Positions 12,721 to 25,500 of a DNA stretch of 64,000 bases are shown here, one piece after another. The position numbers and the translations under genes are program-made. Numbering within the stretch: the stretch's first letter is position 1; each line of letters starts with the position of its first letter. Origin of the DNA: Rhytidiadelphus loreus (taxonomy: Eukaryota > Streptophyta > Bryopsida > Hypnales > Hylocomiaceae); the NCBI GenBank assembly GCA_947034895.1, contig OX344765.1:2795001-2859000 (forward strand). Reading direction: 5' to 3'. The notes under the pieces are model-generated. The model saw only the letters and a list, made by a program, of their open reading frames with translations. It was not told where the DNA came from and ran no database searches.

Positions 12721-15341
12721 TACCAAGATTATTTGATGAGAACTATAGCTTAGAGATTTTGTTTTATAATTTATTTTAATTTTCTTGTTAAGAATTATAC
12801 ATTTCATTTTGTACTTTGTAAGAATTTTGTTTTTCTTGTCTAGAGTTCAATTTTTAACATTGTATTGTTGTCTCGTGTAGATTCAATTGTTCAAATGCAG
12901 GGAGGAGATGTGGATCTAACTTCAACCTCAAAGGTACATCATAACATAATTCTTGTTGCAGATGTGGCAAGTCCATCGTAACAATAACTTTGACAAATGC
13001 AAACATCGAGATATCTAGTAACAAGTCAACTAAGAAAGCTACTGAGGTCATGCTCCATTCTGTTCTTTGAGGAAGTCAAAGTTCTTTATGTGGAACGGAA
13101 ATCATTGTCTATTGGTGTGGATGAGTCATATTTCTAAACTTCATCCAACAAAGATGTTCTGGCACATTACAACAAATTGCATTGTTCTCAATACCAAAGA
13201 CAAGATCAAATTGATCATACAGGTCATGCATGGCATAAACCAGTGAGTGACTTCTTTTGCAAACCCATCCAATCAATTTTGGGTTTTATTCATTCTACAA
13301 TTTATTTATTATTCAAGGTATATGAAAAGATTTTTCATCACCACATTTGAAATCCAAATCCATTGAGGACTCCCATATAAAGACCAACTTGATTCACATA
13401 TTGTACTGAGTGCAACCTTCTATCCTTGTCCAAGTTTATAAAGATGTTGAGGCCATTAGAGGTGAAGAAATATGTTTTCCATACATCTAGAAAAACTTGA
13501 TACTCGATGTCAATTGATAGTTTTATAACTTTCATGTTCCAAGTGAGATTTGGATTATGTAGGATTGTTGTTTTTCAAATTATTATTTTGTATTTTGTGG
13601 TTTGATTAATTTATATTATTTTCTAATTGAAAAGTCACTTAAATCGTGTAACAACAGATTGTACTTGCAACGGATGCTACAAAATGAAAGTGTAATGAGA
13701 CAATCCCGTTTGAAGAGGAATCCTAAATTCATCATTGCAAATGCCATGAGATTAGGAGCTAAGCAAAAGTCCACCAAGTTGTACTTGAAGATGATCAAGT
13801 TAGTCATGGTGGGAACTCTGCTCACGGTCTTGAATTTTTAGAAGAGGCTCGCACACACTTTAGAGTTTTAGACTGCATCGCAACTATAGGTGACTATTGA
13901 ATTGAATTATTATGGATTCTAAGTCTAATTTGCAAAGTGAATCTTTGAACTAATGTATATGATATTAATTTCAAGTGTCTCTATTATTGTTTGTTATAGT
14001 ATAGGCTACCACATTGTGGCATTGAAGGGGGACAAGGATTTTTTTCACGCCATCATCAAACCCCTGAGGAAATGCACCACGATTGTAGCAATAACTTGAC
14101 CGCCACTACCAGTTGCAATATCCCAAGATCTAAACACTATGACTATGGCACCTCTCAAGTTAGTTTAGAAGTCAAAATTTTGCCAGTAAGCTAGCAATTT
14201 TTCATATCATTTTTTTTCATGTCAAGTTTTAAGTTTTGTAAACTTAACATTGTTTTACATCTATTTGTAGCCATATAGAATTCACATCAGTAGATAGGAT
14301 GATAAAGGCACAAAGTCTTTTCTTCACTCTAAAGAAGAATTTTCACCTTCCCGTGTCTATCGAGCAGATGGCATTAGCATTTGCAGACTTTGGCTGCTCT
14401 AAACCAAAACGCCATAAAGATACTTATGCTTTGAAAATTTTGGATTTATAGATGGTAGTGCCTCCAAGGGTAGAGAGACTTTAAAGCCATCAACAATTGA
14501 AGGTTCTATAACCAAATCCACTACGACTTAGACTCTTGAGATTGACATATCTCTTGAGCCAAACTATAATGCGTGGATTTTAGAATTATGAATGTATTTG
14601 TGTGTTTTATAGCTACATCTTGGACATTTTCTATTTTCATTTGGATTTTTTGCATTATGATGTCTATAAAAAATGACTGCATTTGCTTGTGGCAAAAAAT
14701 ACCTTCAAAATACATTTGCAAGTGCGTCAAATTTCATTAAAATGACTTCACATTTCCTGAAATTTATAATGTAATAAACCCACGGTCATAAGTCCTAACT
14801 TCTTTATATTACAAAAAAAATTCGCGCTCACAAGCTCATGCTCACAAGCTCACAGGCTCATACGCTAGCAACCCTGGCTAACTTTACAAATATGCTTTAT
14901 TGAGATGAACAAGCTACAAAATTAGGAACTTTTAGAACTTTCAAATTTCTTCTAATGAGTTTGTGGTTGGAGGTGATTGTTCCTAGTAATATCAAAGAAA
15001 ATTGTTATGTATATGCGTAACATGTTCTTTTTTAAACTTATGTAAGTTGGGTGTCTATTAAGTTTCCTTCTAATAGCAATCCTTCTTTCTTTTCAAAGAT
15101 ATAGGATCTCTCAAAACATCATTCAATAAAATTTATAGAAATACAAGAGCAAGTTAAATCTATCATAAGTTGATTCATATTCTTCAAACTTTTTTGGAAA
15201 GTCAACAACACTTTTTTGAATAATTTTTCCATCACTCCTTTCATATACTAAAAAAAAAGAATCTAGCTCCTACTATTCCCTAAAAATTTGCTAAGAATTG
15301 ACTAATAAATTTTGGATGTATAGTACTTTGTTAACAAACAA
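12721..15341. other. AT-rich intergenic DNA, no recognisable gene
   Basis: Mostly AT-rich sequence. Several short open frames occur on both strands (for example 13602-13841 and 14521-14730), but none has a recognisable domain or consistent splice structure. The region might contain a decayed transposon; nothing firmer can be said. Confidence 0.4.
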
Positions 15342-15352
15342 GAATCTATAAT
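15342..15352 (+). repeat. Left target-site duplication of the giant Mutator-like element
   Basis: GAATCTATAAT is found here and again at 58808-58818, directly outside the two terminal inverted repeats. An 11-bp duplication is within the range known for Mutator-like elements (usually 9-11 bp). The true duplication could be 9 bp with two chance matches. Confidence 0.75.
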
Positions 15353-15410
15353 GAGGAATGCTGGTACATGAGCGTGGAGCGTGGAGCGTAGAGCAGGGAG
15401 CGGGGATTGG
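15353..15410 (+). repeat. Left terminal inverted repeat of the Mutator-like element
   Basis: Starts GAGGAATGCTGGTACATG and continues into tandem GAGCGTGGAGCG-like repeats. It pairs imperfectly with 58740-58807. Confidence 0.7.
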
Positions 15411-15449
15411 TGAGCAGGAAGTGATATTTTAGGAATTTTGGTGAAGGGG

Positions 15450-15880
15450 TCACAGAAAAAAATGGATGAAACCCAAAAAAAAAGTTTTAAAAATATTGAT
15501 AAATCTTTATAAGAAATTCTGGAAAAATGGATGAAATATAAAGAAGAACCACTTTAAAGGGTCGTAAAACTGGATGTTTGTTAGGAAAAGGTTTGGAAAA
15601 TGGGTTGAGAATAAACTGGTGAAAGTCATGAAAAAAATGGATGAAGGGAGTTCAAATTAATGGATTAAATTGGATGACAAAAGTGGATGAAGGAAGTTCA
15701 AATTAATGGATGAAAGTGGATGGAAAAAGTAGATGAAGAAAATGGATGACTTTGAAGTGGATGAAAAAAGTGGATGAAGGCGGTTCTAATACATGGATGA
15801 AACTCATGAAAGTGGATTGAAAAAAAAGATGATTGTGACTCCGTGAAATGGATGTATGTAATGGATGATGATAGATTACA
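15450..15880 (+). repeat. Left subterminal GGATGAAA-rich repeats
   Basis: At least ten irregularly spaced copies of ATGGATGAA/GTGGATGAA occur here. The complementary TTTCATCCA-type repeats lie at 58040-58680 near the other end. Inverted subterminal repeats of this kind are often transposase-binding sites in plant DNA transposons; that role is inferred here. Confidence 0.6.
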
Positions 15881-17984
15881 GTGATTTCTTGAATTCTTTG
15901 TCAGACACGCTTCTTGTACTTTCACATACATTAGGGCTGCATTATATGGTGTAGCATGATCCTCTTTAAAACAATGAATAAAAAATTGCAACGAAATAGA
16001 ATCATCTGCTTCTAGACCCACATAACCCACTAGAAATCAATAAAAATTCTTGCAATGGATTTAGGGTAAATGCATAACTGATGCTAGGGACAAAACAAAG
16101 AAAATTAAGAAAACTACTTCTATGAAGAAAAGCACAGAATATGGTGATGAATAGCATGCTGCCAAAGGGCAAACGGTACTAACCCCTTGTTCAACAAAAA
16201 AATCTCTCTCCAATTGTTGTTGAGTCAGTTGAAGACATCCTACGGGGTTTAGGGTTTTCAATTTAGCGGTCGGTAGCAGTCTTAGAAGACCACCCACGTG
16301 AAGAAGCAAACTCAACAATTATAAATTAATGCGCCATTGCGTTGGGACCAATGTTATTTATGCTGCTTATGCCAGGTTCCACCATTCTGGGAAGGTCATG
16401 AGGCTAATTGAAGATTCTGTAGATGGGACCCGCCCATACAAGTATCGTCTAATCTCAAGCATATCATCTAGAAAGATTCGTTTTAGGAAATAGCCGTTGA
16501 AGTCAGTGAAGAAGCCGAAAAGTCGATGATGTTCCACCATCTCAGAACAACTAAATTTGGATTTTATTCACAACCTCCATGATCGACTCCAATTCTCAAG
16601 AAGCAGCCGTTGGTCTAGGAATGCCTATCGTGCATGCTTCAACATCAAATGTACAGAGGACTAACCACAAATTAAGCTATCAACCAAGAGTGTTTAGGTC
16701 ATTGCATACTAGGAATCTTGAACCATAGTTTTGTCGGCTAAACTACAATGGCGCTAGAGAACTTTGGAAAATTCTATAATAGCGCCCATCGGAAACTGTT
16801 GTTTTATGCCAACGTAGCCCCTAGGAGCATCTAGCGCGGGGCAGCACCCCTTGAGAGTTGCTGAGTTCTTTGTTGTTCGTAGTAGTTCCCCTAGAGAAGG
16901 AGAACTATGGGGTGGCACAGACACCCTAGGTAATGCTGCCAAGCGGGAACACGTCACCCTTTAGAGTTGCTGCCATTAGATAGCAGGAAAACCCCAGGAG
17001 TTAGTGCATTCGGGCAGCACCGTCTTGACAGGGGCTGTGGCGGGGCATCACTGTCCTTTAGGGAAACTACTACAAACAACAAAGAACTCCGCAAATGTGC
17101 TAAAAGGCGGTTACCTTGGAGCAATATAGAGGTCTCCAGCAGCTATGGGGAAGCACATTCCTTTTGGAAGAGGAACAATCAGTGAGTCAATCCATAGCGT
17201 GGTTCATATGTGCCCAAAAATTCATAATCAACAAAAACGAACAATCGGTGTACAATTGTTTTGGTGGGCACATAGTATCTATTATTGTTAAATGCTTTTT
17301 GTGTTATTAGACAAACAAAGCACAGTTGAAAATGCATTATTCATTTACAAAATGGAGTATGTAGAGACTACAGGTTAGATAATAAGAGATGCCGTGCAAA
17401 CTTTTATGCAATATGCGTAATGGAATTTATAAGAAATGCATATTTGTAAACTTGAGGTACATGGCTAGTAACCCTTTTGGATTACCACATTGCAAAATAC
17501 TTGATGGTCTAAGGAGACCCGAGAGTACAATATGATTTGAGATCTTCAAGCTCACTAGCTTATAACATCCGCTAAGACATACCCTACAGATGACGGCATT
17601 TATGATTGGAAACCTATGTGACACTGAAATCCCTGTCATAGAAGAAAAACATACACAACCGCAGTTAAGGCCATTGTGTGCAGGGAAATCTAATTGACAA
17701 CATGCCAATGGGCATCGACAAGGGACTATCGACTGATACAGTCATGCATACATGACAAGTAAATGCTTCACCTAAAATCAAGAATATAACTCATTAAGGA
17801 AACATTTGGAACGTGCAGAATATCATGTACGAACGTATCAGGGGCATGTGCGATCAGACATAACACTGTAACTGGTGCAACCGAATCCTTCTCGCCCCCG
17901 CTAGTTGCAGATAGACCATTCGGTCCGTCGGCCATCCAGGGTCAGTGAGGGCTGAAGAGGGAGGTCGGGGCTTGGTCATACTGA
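15881..17984. other. Left internal region of the Mutator-like element, no gene
   Basis: No convincing coding sequence is visible between the subterminal repeats and the first GC-rich array, apart from the foldback at 16855-17097. Short open frames at 16061-16318 and 17427-17708 carry no known motif. Confidence 0.4.
16855..17097. repeat. Imperfect inverted repeat (foldback, arms about 42 bp)
   Basis: The arm at 16855-16896 (containing GAGTTCTTTGTTGTTCG) is complementary to 17056-17097 (containing AACAACAAAGAACTC) with few mismatches. The spacer is about 160 bp and GGGCAGCAC-like words recur around it. It may be a small foldback transposon or a structured transcript. Confidence 0.5.
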
Positions 17985-19440
17985 TGCTGAGAGCGGGGAC
18001 CAGTTATCTTCATGCCCTCTACCGATAGCTTTTTATTTTTGTGATAGGAAGCTCTGAGCGAGATTCTTTCGAATCCTTCACGCCCTGCTGATTGTTTTCT
18101 ATTTTAGCGCTTGGGGATTTCCGGGGATCAGTTACCCTTCCTGGTTCTGTGATCTTTTTTTTATGTTGGTGCTTTGGAAATTCGTAGGGATCAGTTGACT
18201 TTGACTACCGTGTTGGATGCCTTGACGGACCAGGTGGGGAATAGTGGACCTTGAAGCCCTTGGGGTTTAGGGTGTATATTTGTATGTGAGGTAAGTCGGG
18301 GATCAGTTGACCTTCACGCCCCCGATAATTGTCTTTAGTTTATGTGCACGGGAGCTTAGTGCGTGGATTAGTTCACCTTCACCTCCAGGAGTCTTGTTAT
18401 TAATTGTTGCACGTGGGAAATGGTGGAGAGCAGTTGACCTTGACAACTCCGCTGTTGTAGACAGACCATTTGGAGCATTGGCCGCTCTGTGCCGATAAGT
18501 CCCAAAGGGCAGGTCGTAATGTGCCCATACAAATGCTCAGTGCGGGGATATGATATCATGATGCCCTCAGAACCAATTCTTATTTGTTTTGTGTGGGGGA
18601 GCTCAGTGCGGGGATCAGTTGGCCTTCACGCCCCTCCGTGATTTGTTTTTTGCTTGATGTGGTCGGGTTCATTGGGGGATCAGTTGGCCTTCACGCCCCC
18701 CGTGATTTTTTTTCGGATTTTGTGCTTGCGGTCCGGCGGGGATCAGTTGGCCTTCAGGCCCCCGCCGTGCAGACAACGGATTAGGGCCAGCAGCCTCTCG
18801 GTGCCGAGAGGTCCAGGAGTGGAGGTGTCGGTCTGCCCCCCCATGAACACACAATGGGGGATCAGTTGGCCTTCACGCCCCCCCGTGATTTGTTTTTTGC
18901 TTGATGAGGTCGTGTTCATTGGGGGATCAGTTGGCCTTCACGCCCCCCGTGATTTTTTTTCGGATTTTGTGCTTGCGGTATGGCGGGGATCAGTTGGCCT
19001 TCATGCCCCCGCCGTGCATACAGCAGATGAAAGTACAGCAGCATGTCGTTGCCGAGAGGTCCAGGAGTGGAGGTGTCGATCTGCCCACCCATTAGCACAC
19101 AATGGAGGATCAGTTGGCCTTCACGCCCCCCCGTGATTTGTTTTTTGCTTGATGTGGTCGGGTTCATTGGGGGATCAGTTGGCCTTCACGCCCCCCGTGA
19201 TTTTTTTGGTGGATTTTGTGCTTGCATTCCGGCGGGGATCAGTTTTCCTTCACGCCCCCGCCGTGCAGACAGCGGATTAGGGCCAGCAGCCTCTCGGTGC
19301 CGAGAGGTCCAGGAGTGGAGGTGTCGGTCTGCCCACCCATCAACACACAATGCGGGATCAGTTGGCCTTCACGCCCCCCGTGATTTTTTTTCGGATTTCG
19401 AGCTTGCGGGGATCAGTTGGCCTTCATGCCGCCGCCGGTG
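17985..19440 (+). repeat. Tandem GC-rich array, left of the methylase-like gene
   Basis: The core motif GGGGATCAGTTGGCCTTCACG followed by CCCCC recurs many times. From about 18612 there is a higher-order unit of 243-245 bp, three to four copies; copies decay toward the left (17985-18500). Each unit also has the palindrome CTCTCGGTGCCGAGAG and a conserved GGAGGTGTCGGTCTGCCCACCC segment. The same words occur in the opposite orientation at 24615-25500, on the other side of the gene body. The array ends about 150 bp beyond the stop codon of the methylase-like gene. Confidence 0.85.
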
Positions 19441-19592
19441 CAGACTGCAGAATTGGGCGAGCGGCTTCTCGGTGGCGAGAGGGCTTCTGGAGGAGGTCAC
19501 GGACTGACCACCGATGTGGGTTCTATAATACAGAGAATGTGCACCAAGAACATGCAGAAATACTACATCGATAAAAGAACATCATTTCAAAG

Positions 19593-22500
19593 TCAATCGG
19601 TTGACATGGAAATATCCTCACTCTCGGATGTTTGTCTGTCAGACTCAACTGCACAATCATCAATGAACTCAAGAACACGAGGGTCTACCAGATGAGCCCT
19701 GGAATGAGGCCTACGGTCACCGGAAACATAATCCCTACACAATGACTCAACGTATTCGGGAAGCTGAAACGTCTTAGGTGGGCTTGGGAAGAATTTCGGA
19801 TTCCCAAAGAATGGGACATGTGAGGCGGATGCTACTTCTGGCGCTTGCCTACGCAATCAAGTGAAGCACACAATAGTCGATTAGAATTGATGAAGTATAA
19901 ATTTGAAAAGAAGATTTACTGAAGGCGAAAAAGAGATGACTTACTTACTGAAGAATGATGTCTTCACTATACGTTGAGCCGGCACTTCATCATCCTCCAA
20001 ATCGTGAGAGACATCCATGGGGCGAGCCACTTCTGATTGAATGAAAGCAGTTTGGCGGATAAGGGGTTTGATGAGTGCGTCAAAAATGACCTTGTCCTCC
20101 TCAAATGCGAGAATATGTCGTCGAGTGGCTCGGCATGCCTGAATGCTTATTCCTGCATCCATTCCCCACACATGCCAAGGCTTATGTAGATATTAGAAGA
20201 ACTAAAAGGTGAACCAGAGTTCAATGAAATCAGTAGAATGGTTGGAGACACACCAGTGGCGGCAGAGCAGTCAACAACAACGGAATCAGGTTCGCAGCAT
20301 CCCTCTACAAGCATGGCCATGAATCCTGACGCCTTCTCCCGAGGCCCCCTCCAGGGTTTGTCTCCATTCATGGTGACGTCTTCTGCAAAACACAAGTTCC
20401 GTAGGCAATCGTCTTTGCCTACTGTGACACCCACCTTGGCATGTGAAGGAACGTATTGAAAAGGATAGTCAGCCTCAGTCTTAGGGCCATTATTTTTTAC
20501 GACAAGGGAGATGGCAAACCGTTGAGTCTGGAGGAAATACGAAGTCAGTCATCAATGTTGTGCATAGTAATGAATGAGAACTAAATATGAATACATAAGA
20601 GAAGGCAATTACCGTTTTCCTTGGATCAATTAGCGACGTTAAGTGAAGATGGTTCATGCCCCACCAATCAACAAGTATTTTGAATCCAAATTCTTTGCAA
20701 CACCCTAGAAGTTGGCTCCTGTGCGGTTTCGAGGGGGCTGGATACATCACAAGAAGAGCTCCATTATCGTGCAAAAAGCCTAGAGCGAAGTCAAAAACTG
20801 GGACCAACCAGTCATCCGAAAACTGGTTCCAAGTAGGAATAGGTCCAGGTGGAGCCGATACGGTAGGTACATGTAGTCCTTCAGGAACATCCACGATAAT
20901 CAAGTCCACCATAGGCCTTGTACTCAATACCCCGTCAAAATAGCGATGTTTGTTTGTAGCATGCTGCTCCAAGACATTTGAATGGCATAATGTTAGAAGG
21001 AAAATGAAAAATGATCATAAATGAATGAATTGTGGATTCAACTAATAGAAAACAAGAAGTGCAAGCCAATGAATCATGCAATTACCACTGTCAAAAAAGC
21101 TTCAACGTTGTCCAAGGCCTTCTCGTCCGCTGTGAGAGCTTGCAACGAGATGTTCATGATGCACTCATCAACGTCAACGACTGGATCCATATTTCGCACA
21201 ATAGGTGTCACTCCATGCACCAAGCGATCTTGAGTGAGAGAGAAACTGGAGGAGGTGTCTTTCAAATCAACGGCGCTTGTAGCTGGCAATGGAGTCTCCG
21301 CCTTTCTTTTCTTCCCTTTCTTGTTGGCCTTCTCTACTTCCTTCTCCGCCTTTGAGGCCATCCTCTTAGTCTTCATGTCCTCTGTCTTCTTCTTGGCCTC
21401 CTCCAATCTTTCCAATTTCTTCTTGTCAGCTGCGTCCCGTTTAGCGATTGCTTTGGCACGGGCCTCCGCATCAAGTCCGGCGAACTCATCGAATTCAACC
21501 TCCACAGTAGCATTCTCCTTCAGTGACCTAAAGAGATCTGTCTCCTCAAGTGGAATGGACCCAATGTTGCATTCAAGGTACCAGGGGCAGGCTTGGAGAT
21601 GAGGAGTTGTCCAATTTCTGAGTTGCCAAGGCGAAAACATGCAGTCCTCTTTTGATCTGTCCAACCACGTGGTCAGGAAGGGTGGCAAATCTTGTTTGGT
21701 GATGGCCTTCTTGGCATATAACTCGTACATGAAATACCTATGAAGAAAATCGGTTGAATAATTTGTGAGAGATCCCAAACAGAAAAATTGAGAGATGTTT
21801 TGATAATCATTGACTGAACTATGAAGTAGGAAATGATAGATAAGAGAAAATAATAAAAATTGAAGATTCAGATGCAGACCGAATAACAACGTAAAGTACA
21901 TCTCGATATCGAGATGTACCTTAAAAGCCAGACCGACATGCACACAGGAAGTCTTGAACATCAAAATTAACATAGTGTTCATGTTGTAAACCAGAAAGTT
22001 ACATGTGACATTAGAATCTAAATATTCATTAAAATCAATAAAGGACATGTAATTGTGGATGCCAATGGAGAATGGGATGTAGGGTACCTAAAAATGAGAC
22101 GGTGAACTGCAAGCATTGCCCCTTTGTAATCCTTAAAGGTGTTTGACTTCTTGAATGTGTCCCCTCCTCTGAACATGCCTGTATATGCCATGTCCCAAAG
22201 CTTCATTCTCCATCCCTTGAGGTAATCCTTCAAGGATTTTGGCTCGGCATCAGCTGCCATATTTATCGGAATGTTATCTGCTCGGATAACATTGTCAAAT
22301 AACTCTGATGCGGTGTCCTCCAACTGCATGGGCAGACATGTTCAGTATTAGATTTAGGTATATTGATTCATTGTACAATAACCAAGAGTACAATATAGAA
22401 ATGCGGCTTTGTGATCAACATAGAATAATGTCTACCTAACCATGAAATGATATGTTTTTGTAATAATGATGTCCATACCCCTGAATACCAACATGCCCTC

Positions 22501-25500
22501 GCTAAAAACAGTGCCATCTTTTCTTCATTCACCGGACGAGGAGGAAATCGACGGGCTTCTCTAGTTGGGCCGGAGGAGTTCATCTACTTTTATTAGCCAC
22601 TTTACTTTCGACTCCGCTGAAGCATTTGACGTCGAGATCATTTGCAACTTCTCAAGACTCAACTCTGGTGTGGCAAAAAGGTTCCAATGGCGCTCGATCT
22701 GCGAAGAGAACCATTGACAGATTGAGTATTGATCAAATATTGAGGAATTACACTATCATTGTTGATGGTGTATTGGAACTAACCTCGTGAAGCCATTCTG
22801 GTCCAAGTGCGGGGTTTGCTACTGAAACAATCTTTGACAGCTTTTTGTAATACTTGTCAGTAGAATCCTTGATTGATGACTTCATGGCCTTTGCAATCCC
22901 TTTCTCCGTTGCCTCCTCAGCAGGTGTATCTTCCTTGTACTTCCAAATGGCAACCTCAGCTGCGGCTGAGATTTCTTGCTGAAATGTAGAGTTTAGGATA
23001 TCAGATATGGAGGAAACAAAAAATATAATCACAAAAATAAGTGACCGATGCACATACCTTGAAAATGAACGACGTGAAGACCTCTAATGCCATGTTGTAC
23101 CATTTCACACGAGTGTTATTCAGGCATGTCTTCACTTCATCCGCCGATAATAGATCCTTGAACTTGTCAAGGTCCATTACTCCATACTTCTGCACACGGT
23201 ACAGTGTGTGCACAAGATTCGTCTTCACGTGGTAACTCTCTGTTTGCCTACATGATATATCAATATGACAAATGTGTTCAGTATTGTATGAATAGGATAA
23301 TCAATTCAGTGCGCAAAGTAAGATTAGAATGGTATGCTTACTTGTTAATGTTATGCATTGCTTGCATAGCCAACCCAATCCGATTTGCCATATCCAATAC
23401 AATAGAGTCTACAGAGATATGCCACTCTTTTTCCGTTGAGTGCAATCGGTTGATGTGGTTCATCCACGCAATCCTCCTGTGATTTCCATCACAAACATAG
23501 AATTTGTAATCTACCAGGTGCTTTAGAATAGGTTGGGACATCAAGATCGAATTGAATTCGTCATTGACTACATTCCAAAGCGGTCCCCAAGCTTCTTTTT
23601 CCTCAGCAGAAAACACCCCAGTATGCCCATCCTCATTCGAGACAGACACATAGAAGACTTGTGCCCCCTCCTCGTATCCCCCACTGAACTGATGCTCCAG
23701 TAAAGTTAAATCACACGATAAAGTCGGGTGCACCATAGGCATTGGAATCATTCGGCACAGCGGGATCTTCATACGAGAAGCATCCGTGGAGGTAAGTCTA
23801 AGTCCATGGAGAATTGACACAGTGTCAATCTTCTGGGACTTGCGGATATCGTCTTCTAATGCATCCTTCAGCACACCAGAGGTACCGTTGTCCTCAGACT
23901 CCGACTCAGAAATCATTTCGGCATCGTCATTCATCTCGCCTCCAGGTGAGGCAGATTCATGCGGGAGATTTTCCATGGACTGTGTCCGTAGAGAGTCTGA
24001 AATACGACAAAACAATGAATGCCATCCAATTAGAGGATTACCAAACTATGCGATGCAAATGAGATATGATGTACATATAATGTGGAAGCTAATGCACATG
24101 CAAGCTAGGTCTGTATTAATAGGCTCCGTCATGCACATGCGAAGCACATGTGATCCAAGGACCTATACTGACCACAACATAGAACAAGAATGTCCTGATC
24201 TAGATCAGAAGCGGATGTGACCTCGTCAACATCAACAGGATCAAGGAAGTGCATATCCCTAGTTAATGGGAAGTGAATCCTCTCATCTCGCGATCCCACA
24301 GAGGTGCAGGACGATACATCAAGGGCCAGAAGTCCCTCCCTATACATTTCGTCCATGCCCTCATCAAGATCCCTAATAAGATTATCCAAACTTACTACGC
24401 GTCGAATCGGATGCGGCTGTGGGGGATTCATTTCCTCATTGCTTTCAAGTACTCCTCCCGATTGACTCCCACACGCTGCTACCACCGCCATGGCAGCCGA
24501 AGGCACGGTCCCCTCCTAAATTCAAGAAACAATGAACCATCAGAAATACAACGGAAAAAAATAGGAGTTGACTTGGCAGCCCCCGGCCGACCAAAAACAT
24601 CCTCTCTGCAGAGCAGGGCGTGAAGGCCAACTGATCCCTGCCAATACGTGAGCACATAACCAAAAAACAAGGCGCTGGGGGGCGTGAAGGACAACTGATC
24701 CCCCAATGCGAGCTGGTGGGTGGGCAGACCGACACCTCTGCGCCTGGCCCTCTCGGCACCGAGATGCTGGTGGGCTGCATGCGTTGGCTGCACACAGGGG
24801 GCGTGAAGGCCAACTGATCCCCGCCAATACGTGAGCACATAACCAAAAAACAAGGCGCTGGGGGGCGTGAAGGACAGCTGATCCCCCAATGCGAGCTGGT
24901 GGGTGGGCAGACCGACACCTCTGCGCCTGGCCCTCTCGGCACCGAGATGCTGGTGGGCTGCATGCGTTGGCTGCACACAGGGGGCGTGAAGGCCAACTGA
25001 TCCCCGCCAATACGTGAGCACATAACCAAAAAACAAGGCGCTGGGGGGCATGAAGGACAGCTGATCCCCCAATGCGAGCTGGTGGGTGGGCAGACCGACA
25101 CCTCTGCGCCTGGCCCTCTCGGCACCGAGATGCTGGTGGGCTGCATGCGTTGGCTGCACACAGGGGGCGTGAAGGCCAACTGATCCCCGCCAACACGTGA
25201 ACACATCAACCAAAAACAAGGCGCGGGGGGCGTGAAGGACAGCTGATCCCCCAGCGAAACCACACGCATCAACCAAAAACAAGGCGCTGGGGGGCGTGAA
25301 GGACAGCTGATCCCCCAATGCGAGCTGGTGGGTGGGCAGACCAACACCTCTGCGCCTGGCCCTCTCGGCACCGAGATGCTGGTGGGCTGCATGCGCTGGC
25401 TGCACACAAGGGGCGTGAAGGCCAACTGATCCCCGCCAACACGTGATCACATCAACCAAAAACAAGGTGCGGGGGGCGTGAAGGACAGTTGATCCCCCAG

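Noticed and set aside
12854..13841. Possible decayed transposase between 12.8 and 13.9 kb
   Set aside because: Short frames on both strands show no motif, terminal repeat or target duplication that I could find.
18612..19440. CRISPR-like appearance of repeats with spacers
   Set aside because: The setting is a plant nuclear genome; units are about 243 bp, spacers are themselves repeated, and no cas-like gene is present.
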